Shown: positions 11,381 to 23,914, counted from the first letter of the stretch. The stretch is 64,000 nt of DNA from Flaccisagitta enflata (GCA_965153355.1 OZ231127.1:96472001-96536000), one strand, 5' to 3'. The notes: a model not told the origin generated them from the letters alone. A program made the numbers and translations.

Positions 11381-11608
11381 GATTCAAAAATTCATAACTC
11401 CAAAACTATTGATCCTAGAGACTTCTGGTTGGCGCCATTTGAAAGAGAAAAATTAGCTCTTTCTTAGCTGTGAATATCAAAAAATGTATACTCCCAGCCC
11501 CAAAACTGCCCAACTTGCTAAAATTGCCCCAAACCGAAAATGGAAAACTTTATTTCTCCCCTATGTTTCAAAAAGTCGAATTACGTAATTCAACTTTTTT
11601 CCAATCAC
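11381..11608 (+). mobile_element. Family C copy 1
   Basis: Shares AACTCCAAAACTATTGATC, TTGGCGCCAT(T)TGAAAGAG, TTAGCTCTTTCTTAGC and a terminal AAAAAGTCGAATT...AATTCAACTTTTTTCC hairpin with copies at 31655 and 56280. No ORF. Confidence 0.75.
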
Positions 11609-12059
11609 AAAACATGTAAGCAAAAACAGATATGAAATGGAAAATTTGATTGGATCATTTACAACTCCAATTTCAGTTCGATGTTACTTCTTACAATTTT
11701 TTGGTAAACCCGTACTAATTACTACATAATATCAGTAGCTACTCCAATGATTTGAATTCTGTTGTCAGACGTCAAATGTATCGATGAGTTGAATTTCATC
11801 CCTTAGTGTCTCCTTTGGCCTTACTATCTCAAGGTATGGTTGTCCCGATGAACGATGCCCCACATGGAATTGCGGGCATAAAACTGAATGCGTTTGTTCT
11901 ATCTGCGTTTTACGTTTAGGGCAAGCGAATCAAAAGCCGGAGAAAGGAGGCAAAAAGAGGGGGAAGAGGACGAGATAATGTTTGGGTACGTTCGCGAAAG
12001 CAGCACTATATTTTTTTGATGGACCGACTCATTCCTCCTCCTTCATTCTCCATAAAATG
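11609..12059. other. Spacer, no gene seen
   Basis: Ordinary AT-rich sequence without supportable features. Confidence 0.45.
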
Positions 12060-12217
12060 TTAGTCGCGGACATACGACTCAAGTACTTGCCATGTCGTTC
12101 CGTCCATTCGTCGGTCGGTCGGTCCGTAACTTTTTCAACATGTGAGCATTTTTTTTTGCTCTACTGTTTGCCCACCCGTCCACGACTGAAGGGGGGTTAG
12201 CGTGTACGGCCTTGTCC
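12060..12217 (-). mobile_element. Family B copy
   Basis: On the minus strand the left arm is AGTCGTGGACGGGTGGGC and the right hairpin is AGTCGTATGTCCGCGACTA. The TCGGTCGGTCGGTCC core lies between. The left arm AGTCGTGGAC and right GTCCGCGACT pair at nine of ten positions. Confidence 0.8.
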
Positions 12218-12768
12218 TATATGGCCTATGAATATTTTCTTTTTGTTTTTTTTTTTGTACACCTTCAACTATCTTTTTCCTTCTATTTAGCAACTAGTAA
12301 ATTGCAATTAGAAATGTTTATCCATCCAATGATCCAAACAAACATTCATTTCCCAAGGAATTCTCAGCCAATATGAGCGCGACTCTGAAAGAGAAGAAAA
12401 CGAGAGCAAGAATGATTTTTAGCGATTGAGGTCTAGAATCATAAAAAGATGACGTGTGGTGATAAATCCAGTTCTAATGGCAAGGATTTCACTCATCACA
12501 TGTGCCAAGATTTTTCTCTCTCTTTTTCTCTCTCCCTCTGTCCATCTTGCTATTCATATCCATAATGTTGTCCATCAAACAGGCTATTCAATGTTTTTTT
12601 TTCCAACCTTCAAAAACTGCATCACTGCCCCCTCGCGTTATTTTTGTCAGGATGTAATGCTATCCTAAATGCATTTTCACTTAAAGCGTGAAGGATAAAC
12701 TAGGCCGGTGACACCAGTGACAACCAGTGACAACAGGGTGACTGCTTTAATCAGAGAAATAAACTTCT
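12218..12768. other. Spacer, no gene seen
   Basis: Nothing beyond a short GTGACACCAGTGACAACC duplication near 12706-12735. Confidence 0.45.
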
Positions 12769-12857
12769 TTTTTTTCTGTTCCTTCCTTTTTTCATTTTTC
12801 CTTTTCTTCTTCTTTTTTCGTCTTTTTCTTTTCTTTTCTTTCTTTCTTTTCTTATTC

Positions 12858-12950
<93 letters not shown>
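12769..12950. repeat. Pyrimidine tract and (CT)n microsatellite
   Basis: TTTTC/CTTTT-rich DNA passes into about 95 bp of CT. Confidence 0.95.
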
Positions 12951-12952
<2 letters not shown>

Positions 12953-13098
12953 CTGTCTTCCCTTCCTCTCTCCTCGTGTGTTAAGTGGGAAAATATTCAT
13001 ATTTGTTGCGATTCTGGGTTCGTTTCTTCTTTCGGTCTCGACTCTCGACTCCATTATGGCTGCTTTAAGCGAAGATCACGCATTTTACGCCAGCGAAC

Positions 13099-13161
13099 GA
13101 CTGCCGGCCGATTCCTTCCGACTGCCGGCCGATTCCTTCCGACTGCCGGCCGATTCTTTCC
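13099..13161 (+). repeat. 21-bp tandem repeat, three units
   Basis: Three units of GACTGCCGGCCGATTCCTTCC, the last with one change. The period of 21 keeps reading frames open, but no gene is otherwise supported. A CCGGCCGG palindrome lies just downstream. Confidence 0.9.
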
Positions 13162-13512
13162 GGCGCCCGCTCCATCTACCGGCTCATAGCTGATAGCTGG
13201 CCGGCCGGTGTTAAAAAAGAAGAAGAGCATCTCATCGGTTTTAAAAAAAGAAAAGGGGCGCGATCGAGAGAAAAGCATTAACGAAACATGGGATTCCTAA
13301 ATTAAAAAATTTTCTACTCATGGTTAAACAAGATCACATGATACTTGAATCTTTAAACATTGAAAAAAAAAGAGAAAGTCAATATTTTTTTTTAAACGGC
13401 TCTGATGCCAAGAAGGGCAAGAAAGGTTAGGATTTTAGGTATGCACGAGCATGGAGGAAAGCTGGCAATAGATAGGACCTGCGGGAGAGATGTTCGAGGG
13501 GGAATGAGGAAT

Positions 13513-13646
13513 GGAAGAACGAAAGAAAGAAAGCAAGAATGCAAGAAAGCAAGAGAGCAAGAAAGCAAGGAGGCAAGAAAGAAAGAAAGAAAGAAAAAAA
13601 GAAAGAAAGAAAGAAAGAAAAAAAGAAAGAAAGAAAGAAAGAAAAA

Positions 13647-13706
<60 letters not shown>

Positions 13707-13734
13707 GAGCAAGAAAGCAAGGAGGCAAGGAGGC

Positions 13735-13806
<72 letters not shown>

Positions 13807-13834
13807 GAGCAAGAAAGCAAGGAGGCAAGGAGGC

Positions 13835-13918
<84 letters not shown>

Positions 13919-13972
13919 AGGAAAGAAAGAAAGAAAGAAAAGAAAATATGGGAGGAAAGAAAGAAAGAAACT

Positions 13973-14040
<68 letters not shown>

Positions 14041-14095
14041 AAAGAAAAAATGGGAGGAAAGAAAGAAACAGTGAAAGAAAGAGAGAAAGAAAGTA
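13513..14095. repeat. (GAAA)n array with higher-order GCAAGGAGGCAAGAAA blocks
   Basis: About 580 bp of GAAA units. A non-repeat cassette (GAGAGCAAGAAAGCAAGGAGGCAAG) recurs near 13705 and 13804, and AAATGGGAGGAAAGAAAG-like cassettes near 13946 and 14048, showing that larger blocks were duplicated. Confidence 0.95.
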
Positions 14096-14239
14096 AAAAA
14101 CGCACACACTGTATCGGAAAAAGATGCATATGTTAAACCATGTCGATGAAAGTGTTGCAAACGAAAAAAAAAAAAGAGTTGGGACTGACTGACTTACCAA
14201 CATAGGAACAATGATAGGACGAGTAGCAAACACACGACT

Positions 14240-14408
14240 AAACAAGGCCGGATACACGGCCATCAGTTGCGGACGGGTGGGCAGGGGCGGAAATGTGCGT
14301 TTTCCCATTTTCGACTCGTGGGTTACGGACCAACGGACGGACAGACCGACGGACGGACGAATGGACGGACGGACAAAGCCTCTTATAGATTTGCGTGTCC
14401 GCAACTAA
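14240..14408 (+). mobile_element. Family B copy, TTGCGGAC type
   Basis: Left end AACAAGGCCGGATACACGG. Left arm AGTTGCGGAC is perfectly complementary to GTCCGCAACT in the right hairpin. The core holds GGAC/GACC tetramers, then ACAAAGCCTCTTATAGA. Confidence 0.85.
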
Positions 14409-14876
14409 GAATGGAAGGAAAACGCACCCACCAATGGAAAAGGAAGGATTAAAGTGGAAATGGGAACTTCTAGAAAAGAGAGGGTATAAAAAAGAAGAAA
14501 AAATGTGGAAGAAAGAAGAGAAAGAAAAAAGAAGAGGATAAAATGAGGAAGAAAGAAGAGAAAGGAAAAAAAAGAAGAAAAAAATGAGGGAAAAAGAAAA
14601 GAAAGAAAAAGAGAGGAAGGAAGAAAAGGGGCATGGAAAAAAGAAAAAGAAAAGGGGAGTGGCAGATGATGAGAATGAGGAAAAAATAGGTCGTGAAAAA
14701 GTAAAGGAAAGTGGCAATTTGAAAAGGAGGAGGAGCGAGTCTGATATAGAGATTTTGCAGTGAATGGAGGATATGGGCTATGGCGGGTGGGCGAATGAAG
14801 GAGGGAAGGTGAAGATGGAGGAAAAAGAGAAGGAGAAGGAGACGAATAAGATGAAGAAAAAGAAGAAGAAGAAGAA

Positions 14877-14923
<47 letters not shown>

Positions 14924-15010
14924 AGAAGAAGAAGAAGAAGAAGAAGAAGAAGAAGAAGAAGAAGAAGAAGAAGAAGAAAAAGAAGAAGAAGAAAATCGAG
15001 TAAGAAGAAG
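14409..15010. repeat. Purine-rich tract with (GAA)n microsatellite
   Basis: AGAAAGAAAAAAGAAGA-type DNA, then about 145 bp of nearly pure GAA (14851-14995). Poly-Lys, poly-Glu and poly-Ser readings here are repeat translations. Confidence 0.93.
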
Positions 15011-15184
15011 GAGAAGAAGAAGAAAAAGAAGACGAAAAAGAAGACAAAAAAGAAGAGGAATATGAAGTAGAGGAGGAAGTAAACAAAGATGGAGAACTGG
15101 AGTGTTGGGAAGTGTTGTGTAAGATGAAGGCTTATACTTGAGCAGCGAAGGGGAGAGTTTGATTTGATGGCATCTTTCAACAAT

Positions 15185-15335
<151 letters not shown>

Positions 15336-15343
15336 CAAAGAGA

Positions 15344-15570
15344 AAACAAGGCCTACACCTGTAAGTCGCGTGAGAGACTTACAGATTGGGTTAAAATGAC
15401 TTAGAATGACTGAGAATAGCTTAGAATAACTCAGTATATTCTTAAATAACTTTAAATGACTTTAAGTAATAAAATAAGTAAAAAAATAAAAGTGTGATGG
15501 TCACACCGACGGACGGACGGACAGACGAACGGACAAAGTGGGGTGTAGAGTCGCGTGAACCCGACTGAAA
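15344..15570 (+). mobile_element. Family B copy, subfamily with AAGTCA-type core
   Basis: ACAAGGCCTACACCTGTAAG and the left arm AGTCGCGTGAGAGACTT are followed by repeated TGACTTAGAATGACT units. Then come GGTCACACCGACGGACGG and GTAGAGTCGCGTGAACCCGACT. It matches the 50760 copy in arrangement but is far shorter. Confidence 0.75.
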
Positions 15571-15850
15571 AGAGTAAAAAAAGCTTAAAGATGAAGATAG
15601 GAATGAATCAAACAAGGGTTCAGAAACTCCTTACATGAAGTTTGAAATTAACAAAAGGGAACTGGTTATAATGTTATGCAAAACAGAAGAATTTTGTATC
15701 AAACAGACGTAATCCTTTGGTTGCCATATTTCGCTGGAGAAGGATTTTGATATTTACTTGATAATGGATAACAATGATGGTTTTACAATATTCATGGCAT
15801 GACGTTTTTTTTTCATTTGCGTCGCTTAGAATATTCAACTATCAAACTGC
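15571..15850. other. Spacer, no gene seen
   Basis: No repeats or coding signal supported. Confidence 0.45.
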
Positions 15851-16177
15851 TCAAACTGCTCCGCTCATGACCTCCCACTCGATCTCGACCATCAATTTCT
15901 TACTAGCATCATCATCACACTTTGCTTTTATCGTCGAGTAGTCTATTTCCTTCTTAAGAACATGATCAAGCGAAAGAGGTAGTGGGGGAGGAGTTTCATG
16001 CAATTTCATCTGTTTTCCTTTCAATCAATGCTTCTCACATATTTCCATAAACTCCATCTCGCAGGCCAAATGCTCTACATGCATTTGTACGTGTGTGCTT
16101 TTGCACATGCCTTGAAATAAGGATTTTATCCTTTCTAAATCAACACCATAATCGAAATCATCATTTTCAATTTTCAT
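15851..16177 (-). pseudogene. ORF of about 108 codons broken by one in-frame TGA
   Basis: From the ATG at 16175-16177 the frame reads 50 codons (acidic start MKIENDDFDYGVDLERI, then Cys/His-containing HVEHLACEMEFMEICEKH) and meets TGA at 16025-16027. The same frame then stays open for 57 more codons (LHETPPPLPLSLDHVLKKE..., ending VEIEWEVMSGAV). Both halves have mixed, protein-like composition, and the frame is unbroken across the stop. A family B copy sits 15 bp upstream of the ATG and may have removed the true 5' end. I recognise no family. It is either a recent pseudogene, a selenocysteine or read-through case (less likely), or a chance frame. Confidence 0.35.
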
Positions 16178-16191
16178 CGTCTTCCTTGTCT

Positions 16192-16369
16192 TTTTAGTTG
16201 CGGACACGCAACTCTATAAGAGGCTTTGTCAATCCGTTGGTCCGTCCGTTGGTCCGTCCGTCGGTCTGTCCATCGGTCAAGGTGATCGAGTTGGAAAGTG
16301 TGAAAACGCGCATTTCCGCCCCTGCCCATCCGTCCGCAACTGGTATTGGCCGTGTATCCGGCCTTGTTT
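16192..16369 (-). mobile_element. Family B copy, TTGCGGAC type
   Basis: The hairpin AGTTGCGGACACGCAACT is at the plus-strand start and GGCCGTGTATCCGGCC at the end. The left arm (minus) AGTTGCGGAC pairs perfectly with GTCCGCAACT. The core is TCCGTTGGTCCGTCC. Confidence 0.85.
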
Positions 16370-16544
16370 ATTCAAGTTTCTCATCACTGCTGTCTTGGCA
16401 AAAAATTCTTTCATCTGTCTATGATGATCGATTCAAAATTGAATATTTCCCCAAGGATACAGCCATTGGAACAGGAATGGTAAAAATATTTTGCAAATTT
16501 GAAGAACTTTAGATGCCTCCTTTATTATCAAGTTATTTGTATTA
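16370..16544. other. Spacer, no gene seen
   Basis: Short unique segment; the plus frame through it is a continuation of the B copy and ends at 16512. Confidence 0.4.
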
Positions 16545-17361
16545 CAGGGTGTTTCTCATCAAATAGGACAAAAGAAAACGATGTATTTCTGCTTCTAGAA
16601 GTGCTATATCATTTCTGAAAACTGTTTCTAAGAGATAACTTCAGACGATTTTTGAATGATACAGACTTCTGCTAGTCATGGTTAACATATATCCTCAGCA
16701 AAGCTATGAAAAAATGCCTTTTTTGAGCAAAAAACACCAATTTCTATCTCAATTCAAGGTTTTTCCTTATATTTGCCATGCCATATACAGATATAGATGA
16801 CAAAAAATGGTCAGAAATGTTTGTCAGTTAAGCTAGGATACTGAAGATTGGGATTCCAATATGAGCTTTGTCAAAATTGTATCATTTAAAATAGTTATTG
16901 AATGTTTTGTCAATGCACATAAAATTTTTTTGTGATGAAACTTACAAAAAAGTCTTTGGACCCATGCAATATTGTACAATTTTCTCATTTCCTGCACAGG
17001 TATGATTCTACCGGGTCATCCACCTGAGTTGTCGGATTCTGTTAGGCTTTTTACTCTTGATGCTAAGAGACGTGATTTGAAATCGATCAAGTCTTAAAGA
17101 GTATATTGACATCAGACAATTTCAATTTTGGTCGAGTAGTTTGTCTTTACTGACAAAATTTGAAGTGCCAAGTATTTTTTTGCCTCTAAAGATTTTCTAT
17201 TAGGAAATAAGGAATTTGCTTGCCTTCATTTCTTTCACTTCTTCTTTTTATTTTTTTTTCACTATTCATATCATAGAGACAATATTGATCTGAAATAAAA
17301 GAAAAACTGACTAAGTTATTAAACTACTTCAAAATTTTCCCTGATTAAAGCCTTTTTTGTA

Positions 17362-17390
17362 GTCGCGTGTCCGCGACTAAAAAGAATTAT
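17362..17390. repeat. Isolated family B terminal hairpin inside the foldback
   Basis: GTAGTCGCGTGTCCGCGACTAAAAAG, a perfect AGTCGCG/CGCGACT stem without the rest of a B element, in the central loop of the mariner-like element. Confidence 0.65.
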
Positions 17391-17631
17391 AATTTCAATT
17401 TGCACAGTTTCTTAAATTTATTGGAAAATCTGCTCAGTCCTGAAAAAAACCTTTACTTCAAATGTTAAAGACAAACTACTTGACCAAAATGGACAAAATT
17501 TTGACACTAAAATGTCAATATATACTCTTTAAGACTAGATCAATTTCAAATACATGACTTTTAGCACTTGAGAATAAAAGCTGAATGGAATCCGACAACT
17601 CAGCTGGATGACCCGGTAGACAAACAAAAAC

Positions 17632-17765
17632 GGAAATGAGATCATTTGTCTAACGTAACCGTCGTTCGAGTTAATGAGGCGCCACCTGACAAATGTTCAA
17701 AAAACAAAAGGGAAATGAGATGGTTTGTTTATGATCACAGCACTCGAGTCACATAAAGCGCCACC
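17632..17765 (+). repeat. Direct duplication inside the foldback element, two units
   Basis: GGAAATGAGAT...TTTGT...CGAGT...GCGCCACCT occurs twice with about 80 bp spacing and moderate divergence. Confidence 0.6.
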
Positions 17766-17960
17766 TAAAATACCTATCTGTTTATCGAAAACTTTGTTTG
17801 TTGATTAACTCCGCAGTTTTCCATTCCAGAAAGAGAACAAAATACAGATAAAAAAATCGTTTTTTAAGAGCTTTCTGTACCTGTTTACAAAATCTTTCTT
17901 CCATTTCTAGAAGCTGAGATACATCGTTTTCTTTGGTCCTGTTTGGCGTGGTACTCCCTG

Positions 17961-18958
17961 TAGGAGAAAATGGCCAAAAAGTCCGGAAAGATATCATCCG
18001 CCAAGATGGTAAAATCCATCTGATAAAATCATCGCAACCCCGCGATGCGAGTTGTTCAACAAGACCTCCCCTCTGCGCATTACATGCTTTTCAATTTACT
18101 TTCTCATACTTTGGGTTTCATGGGACCAAGAGTAGGACAAGGAAATGAAGTGGATCATGCATAAAGTATCATTTGAATAGTATCAGTATTTCCGAAGTCA
18201 AGATAAGATTGTACTATCTTTTGTTTGGCCTTGCGAATTTTCAATCACAACTTCTTTTAATCAGTCGATCCATCAGTTGATCCATTCATTATGCTCTGCT
18301 TCTTTTTGAGTGGTTTTTGCACCACCGCCCCTGCCCAAATGATAATGTTGCCTCAAAAGTACCCCGGCCCCCAAGCATGTGCCTACGGGTACAAATATGT
18401 CTATTTGCAAGATCACAACACTTTTTTTTTGCTCCCCCCCCCCCCCCCGTGATTTTCTCCCTCATTCAAGTACCTTTTCTTCTTCCTATTATCACCAGTC
18501 ATTGTTCTAAAGTTTGGTCGCGTATGCATATGAAAAGAAGCGAATGAATTACGGAATTCCCCAAGTGACTTTTGCATTGAGTAATTCGCCTTTGGTTTAA
18601 GTGTTTAAAGAATTCAAGTCCTTAGTTTTCTTTTTTTTGTTTTACAAAATGTTGCAAATTGTTTTTTTCAACATTGGTCTTTTCCCTTGTCACGAGTTTG
18701 CCCGTTTGAAATGCTTGCTAATGTCACATTTTCAATTCCATCTGACTTTCTAGATCTTCTTTTTCAACGTCTTTTATATACGTTTATTTTCCCTCTATCT
18801 TATGATATCACCTTCTAGTCGGCCCCCACTTGGACCTCGTCCATTTCCACTTTCCATTCCTCCTTTCACACTTCGCCTCTGATTTGGGGTGATAACTGTT
18901 TAAAAATGCCAAGACTGATAGTAAAAAAAAAACAATAAAGAGACGTGAACGTGAAAGG
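17961..18958. other. Spacer with a weak B trace and a C run
   Basis: CACCGCCCCTGCCCAAATG near 18320 resembles the B interior. A C homopolymer lies at about 18435-18448. No gene supported. Confidence 0.4.
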
Positions 18959-19410
<452 letters not shown>

Positions 19411-19575
19411 CAAACAAACAAAGAGACAAAGAAACAAACAAAGAAACAAAGAAACAAACAAAAAAGAAAGATTAAAGAAAGAAAGAAAGAAAGAAGAAAG
19501 TAGGAAAGAAACAAGGTTAAAAAGGAGGAAACAAAGAGAATGAAAGCTTAAAAGAAAACAAAATGGGGAAGAGGT

Positions 19576-19770
19576 AAACAAGGCCGGATACACGGCTAAC
19601 CCAGTCATGATCGGATGGGGAGGGGCCGTATTTGAGGTCACAATAGCATTTAGGCAGGATCAGTGAAGCAAAAGACCGCAAAAACATGAGTGAGGCCAAC
19701 CGTCCGACCGACCGACCGACCGATGGACCGACAATGCGAGGTGTGGAGTCGCGTAGTACGCGACTTAAAA
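19576..19770 (+). mobile_element. Family B copy
   Basis: AACAAGGCCGGATACACGG left end, AAAAGACCGCAAAAAC block, (CCGA)n core, right hairpin AGTCGCGTAGTACGCGACT. The left arm (AGTCATGATCGG) is diverged from the hairpin. Confidence 0.85.
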
Positions 19771-19872
19771 TGATGTGAAAAAACATGATGCCTTTACATG
19801 GACAGAAAAAGAAAGACCAGGCAAAAAGAAAAAAAATAGAAAAGAAAAATAAGTCAGGAAGAAAGAACAGAA

Positions 19873-20300
<428 letters not shown>

Positions 20301-20855
20301 GGTGCTTCACATAGCAAAAATTTGGAGTATCCCTTCACCCTACTTGGGTAATATGGAGGAGCAAAAATCATGAGGATGACCATTTTTTTCTTTTTAAAAT
20401 TCTTTTATCTTCCGTTTTTGTTTTGACCCTAAAGTTTCTACAGATTTCCCAGAATTCAGCAAAATCCTATGTAGATTTGTTACAAAAAAGGACAATTATT
20501 TGTTTCAGAAAATTATGATCTTTGTAAAAATAAACTAAAATCTCAGAACATAAGCTATAGAAGATCTATTGTAAAGGCAGGTGAACAATTCAATGAAGAG
20601 TAGAAATTAGTAAAAGCTAATTCAAAGAATATAAACATATTGAGTAGAAATTTGTAAAAATTAATTCAAAGAGGATAAACATATTGTTTTATACCACTGC
20701 ATTATGCAAATTAGGTCCTTAAAAACAATTTTCTAAAAAACAGAAGATGAACAATTTTTGATAAAAGAAAAATGGTAAAGGTCCTAAAATTAGTTACTCC
20801 GCATTAAGTAAAGAGGGTGAAAAGAAGTAACCAACTTTTGCTATGTGAAGCACCC
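20301..20855. mobile_element. Inverted-repeat MITE, 555 bp
   Basis: The ends GGTGCTTCACATAGCAAAA and its inverse TTTTGCTATGTGAAGCACC are followed inward by diverged inverse TTCACCCT(A/C) blocks. A 46-bp direct duplication (GTAGAAATT(A/T)GTAAAA...ATAAACATATTG) lies at about 20597-20686. No ORF. Confidence 0.7.
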
Positions 20856-21221
20856 AACTGCAACAGTACTTAGGGCTTACGCCGAGCATTTATAAATCGA
20901 TACAAAATCATTATTCATAATTAATGCATTTTATCTGTATTTCTTTGAACATGAAACAATTTGATCAGAGCAGTAAACATGCAAACCTGCCAAGGACAGC
21001 ATAACATGCACTGACACGCACAATCAAAATAACAAAAGTACAGCAGGAGTTGAATCATATTTCGGTAATTTCCTCTGTTCGTCCACCAAAATCTACCCAC
21101 GCGGTCTTGAATTTGGCCTCACTAAACCCTTTAGTAGCGCGAAAGTAAAATTGGCCAAAACAAAATTCGCATTAGTCTTCAACACGTGACCTGCGATCAC
21201 AGCGCACAGTAACGTTGCTGA
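20856..21221. other. Spacer, no gene seen
   Basis: No supported feature. Confidence 0.45.
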
Positions 21222-21385
21222 CATTTGGGCAGGGGCATCCAACCCCCATGCCACCTCACCCACCCCCTTCACAGGACAATCACAACTACAGTATCATAAA
21301 AGCGCGTTTTTCGTTTTCAAATGGAGTGTGATGGACCAACAGTGGGACGGACGGACAAATTCCTTTAGTGTTGCAAGTCCGCAGG
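21222..21385 (+). mobile_element. Family B fragment, eroded
   Basis: TTTGGGCAGGGGC, GATGGACCAAC...GGGACGGACGGACAAA and GTTGCAAGTCCGCAGGTAAC retain family order. The left end and hairpin are decayed. Confidence 0.5.
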
Positions 21386-21759
21386 TAACAATCGAAACAC
21401 GATGTTATATCAAAGTCATATCCAATGTGTCTTTGACGCTGTGAACGACGTAGACGAGAGTTGCCCAATGTAACGTATGTGACGAAGAGAGCCACTAAAT
21501 AACTTCTTATATGCTGTACCTGTGTGTTTTTGCTATGCAAGTGGGTCAGTGTGTTCTTGTCTGCATGTCAGTCGGTTGTCAATAACACTTCTTATTAAAC
21601 ACTATTCTCATAGTTTGAAAATCCACAAGACATAAATTTGCGACCATAATCATAAACGTGGATCCTGCTGTCGTATGTGATTACTTTTGAGTGTGAGTGA
21701 TAATCCGTCCTGCGCGTGTGCAAGTTTTCTAAACAGTTTGTGAATGGTGTGAATTTATA

Positions 21760-22352
21760 CTATCTAGGAAAAAAGTTTGGCGACACTTAGGGTTGGCAGT
21801 ATGTTTCCCTCCTCATGTGCTCAAAACTTGTGTATCTGATCGTTTTTAGTTATTTTTATATTCATGCTAATTAGAACAAAAGAGAAAAATAATCTTCAAT
21901 CAAATTAAGGGACCGCAAGTTTGGTTTGTTTATCACAACTAAGAGGTGGTTGTGGTAAAAATAGTAGATTTTGGTCATTTTGGCTGCAAATTTGAGCTAG
22001 TTCCCTACCAAAATCTGACTGAAAATCCATGAGATTATAAAACTAGAGTTCAAGAGCTTACCAGGGGTGCAATCCGCATGTTTCAATCATATTTTAGTAA
22101 AATTTGAGTGCATTTCAAAGATGGAAGGGTAAAAGAAAAAATAAATTCTACTTTTTTTGCCATTTTTGAAAGTACATGATCAACTTTAAACACATGGTAT
22201 TTCTTAACGGTTTGACGCACAGAGACGAGATTGCGCTCAGATTGTAGATTTTTCGACGTAGATTAAAATGCTCATAAATTTTGTTTACTTATCTCAACGG
22301 GAAGTTGACCTATCTATTGTTAAAGGTGTCGCCAAACATATTTCCTAGGTAG
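21760..22352. mobile_element. TA-flanked inverted-repeat MITE, 593 bp
   Basis: The left end CTATCTAGGAAAAAAG and the inverse of the right end CTACCTAGGAAATATG are followed by TTTGGCGACAC on both sides. TA lies outside each end. No transposase ORF, so probably Tc1/mariner-type and non-autonomous. Confidence 0.7.
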
Positions 22353-22363
22353 TATGTATAGCG

Positions 22364-22366
<3 letters not shown>

Positions 22367-22458
<92 letters not shown>

Positions 22459-22490
22459 TGTCGCTCTCGCTCTCGCTCTCGCTCTCTCAC
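22367..22490. repeat. (GT)n then (GCTCTC)n microsatellite
   Basis: About 90 bp pure GT next to four CGCTCT hexamers. Confidence 0.95.
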
Positions 22491-22794
22491 CGAGACACGG
22501 AGACAGTTGCAAATCCACGGAATCAGCGAAATCTCCATTGCCTCGATGCGTGTTTGTTCGGATGCGCGGCACTCCTTTCTGTTAGATTAAGTAGCGATAC
22601 ATATCTATTACAGCAATGTCGGTTTGTTTCCAACTTATTCTTAAACTAGAAAGTCTCTCATGGATAGTAAGGAGCCTACTTGACTTTATGGGATTGAAAT
22701 TTTACCGCGTCTGGTCATATGGTTGCTGACGGCGAGGGAGTCGATGGGTTCCGAACTTTCCTCAATGATGTTCATCATTAGCACACAGTGGGCC

Positions 22795-23350
22795 TTAATT
22801 GGATTTGAGTTAAAAAAAAACATCTATGGTAGTGACGTGTATAAGTAGGTACAATTCATTGTGAAGAATTGATGTTGATCCTTAAAAAAAAATTTCCCAT
22901 GAAAATCTTTATAAAATTCATTGAAAATTATCAATTTTCCCTTATATTTAAAAATAGATCTGAAGGATATATCTACACTTTTTTTTTTATAAGAGACAGC
23001 TTTTTTGAACTCAGCTTGGGTGTTCTTAAATTTTCGTCTGTTTTCAGCCTGAAATTCTCTTAAAGTGCTCTTAATTTGTTCGATGTTCATGAATGTCTAA
23101 ATTGTATAAAAATACATTATTTAAAGCAGTTGTATCGTAAACTTGGTAATTTTTGAAATCTCGAGCTTACTGCAATCAATCTGCCAATCATTTTTGAAAT
23201 ACTTAAAATTTAAAACGTTTTAGTCATTTTTGCAAGGGAAATTTTTTTTTAAGGATCAACATTTATTCTCCACAAAAAATTGTACCAACCTACACAAGTC
23301 ACTACCATCGAGGATTTTTTAAAACTCATATCCAATTAAGGCCCACTGTG
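22795..23350. mobile_element. Inverted-repeat MITE, about 556 bp
   Basis: CACAGTGGGCCTTAATTGGAT at the left is matched by its inverse at the right. Arms extend about 110 bp and share ACTCA/TGAGTT, GTCACTACCAT, GTAC(C/A)A and AAGGATCAACAT. AGCA flanks both ends. No ORF. Confidence 0.72.
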
Positions 23351-23454
23351 AGCATTTTGGTCCACGCCATTTCCGACATTGATGTCCTCTTGTCATCTGC
23401 GCCTTCTAATGACAGCAACATCCGTCATTGGTGTCTGCCATTGGTAACTATCAC

Positions 23455-23545
23455 CATTAGTATCATCACCGTCGTCTTCATCACCATAGTCTTCATATGT
23501 GTCGTCTTCATCACCGTCGTCTTCATCACCTTCGTTCTCGTCTTT
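23455..23545 (+). repeat. GTCTTCATCACC minisatellite
   Basis: About six diverged 12-bp units of GTCGTCTTCATCACC type. Confidence 0.7.
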
Positions 23546-23738
23546 TTTCATCATCGTTTGCATCATTGTCTATATTGTCGTCGTCTTTACCATATTGTCA
23601 GTTCATGGGAAGGTTTTAACAATCCAAAATGACGTTGGGTAGCAAATAAGCGGGGCATCAGGTCCCAATGTCAGACTCAAAAGATTTTGATTTAAATGAT
23701 ATAATCTTAGATAAACACATGTATTTTTTCTTCGTTTC

Positions 23739-23914
23739 AATAAGGCCAGAAACATGGTTATCCCAGTCGCATGCGGTTGGGCAGGGGCAGTGGTAGTGAA
23801 AGCCACTGGGGCATTTGGGCGGAAGGGGTGATAAAGAAAAAACATAAGGACCTACCCCTGGACGAATGGACAGACAAAGCGGGGTTTAGCGTCGTGTAAC
23901 ATGTGACGAAAAAG
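23739..23914 (+). mobile_element. Family B copy, diverged
   Basis: AAGGCCAGAAACATGG left end, AGTCGCATGCGGTTGGGCAGGGGC, GGACGAATGGACAGACAAAGCGGGG and GTCGTGTAACATGTGACGAAAAAG as the right hairpin. The GTCGTGT/ACATGTGAC arms are still mostly complementary. Confidence 0.7.

Larger units (their letters stand above)
16545..17960. mobile_element. Mariner-like foldback element, 1416 bp, TA-flanked, no transposase
   Basis: Ends CAGGGTGT and (inverse) CAGGGAGT are each flanked by TA. Terminal arms (16545-16625 and 17880-17960) share AAAGAAAACGATGTAT and CTTCTAGAA. A second inverted pair (17010-17170 and 17445-17620) shares CCGGGTCATCC, GAGTTGTCGGATTC, GTCTTAAAGAGTATAT and AAGTAGTTTGTCTTTA. The size equals a full mariner, but no transposase frame remains. 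Between the inner arms is a family B hairpin (17362-17390). Confidence 0.75.

Noticed and set aside
13405-14404. Frames of 140-325 aa rich in Lys/Glu or Phe/Leu/Ser around 13.4-14.4 kb
   Set aside because: They follow the GAAA array; no complexity remains outside it.
16545-17960. Active mariner transposon
   Set aside because: No transposase-sized frame or catalytic motif remains despite proper ends and length.
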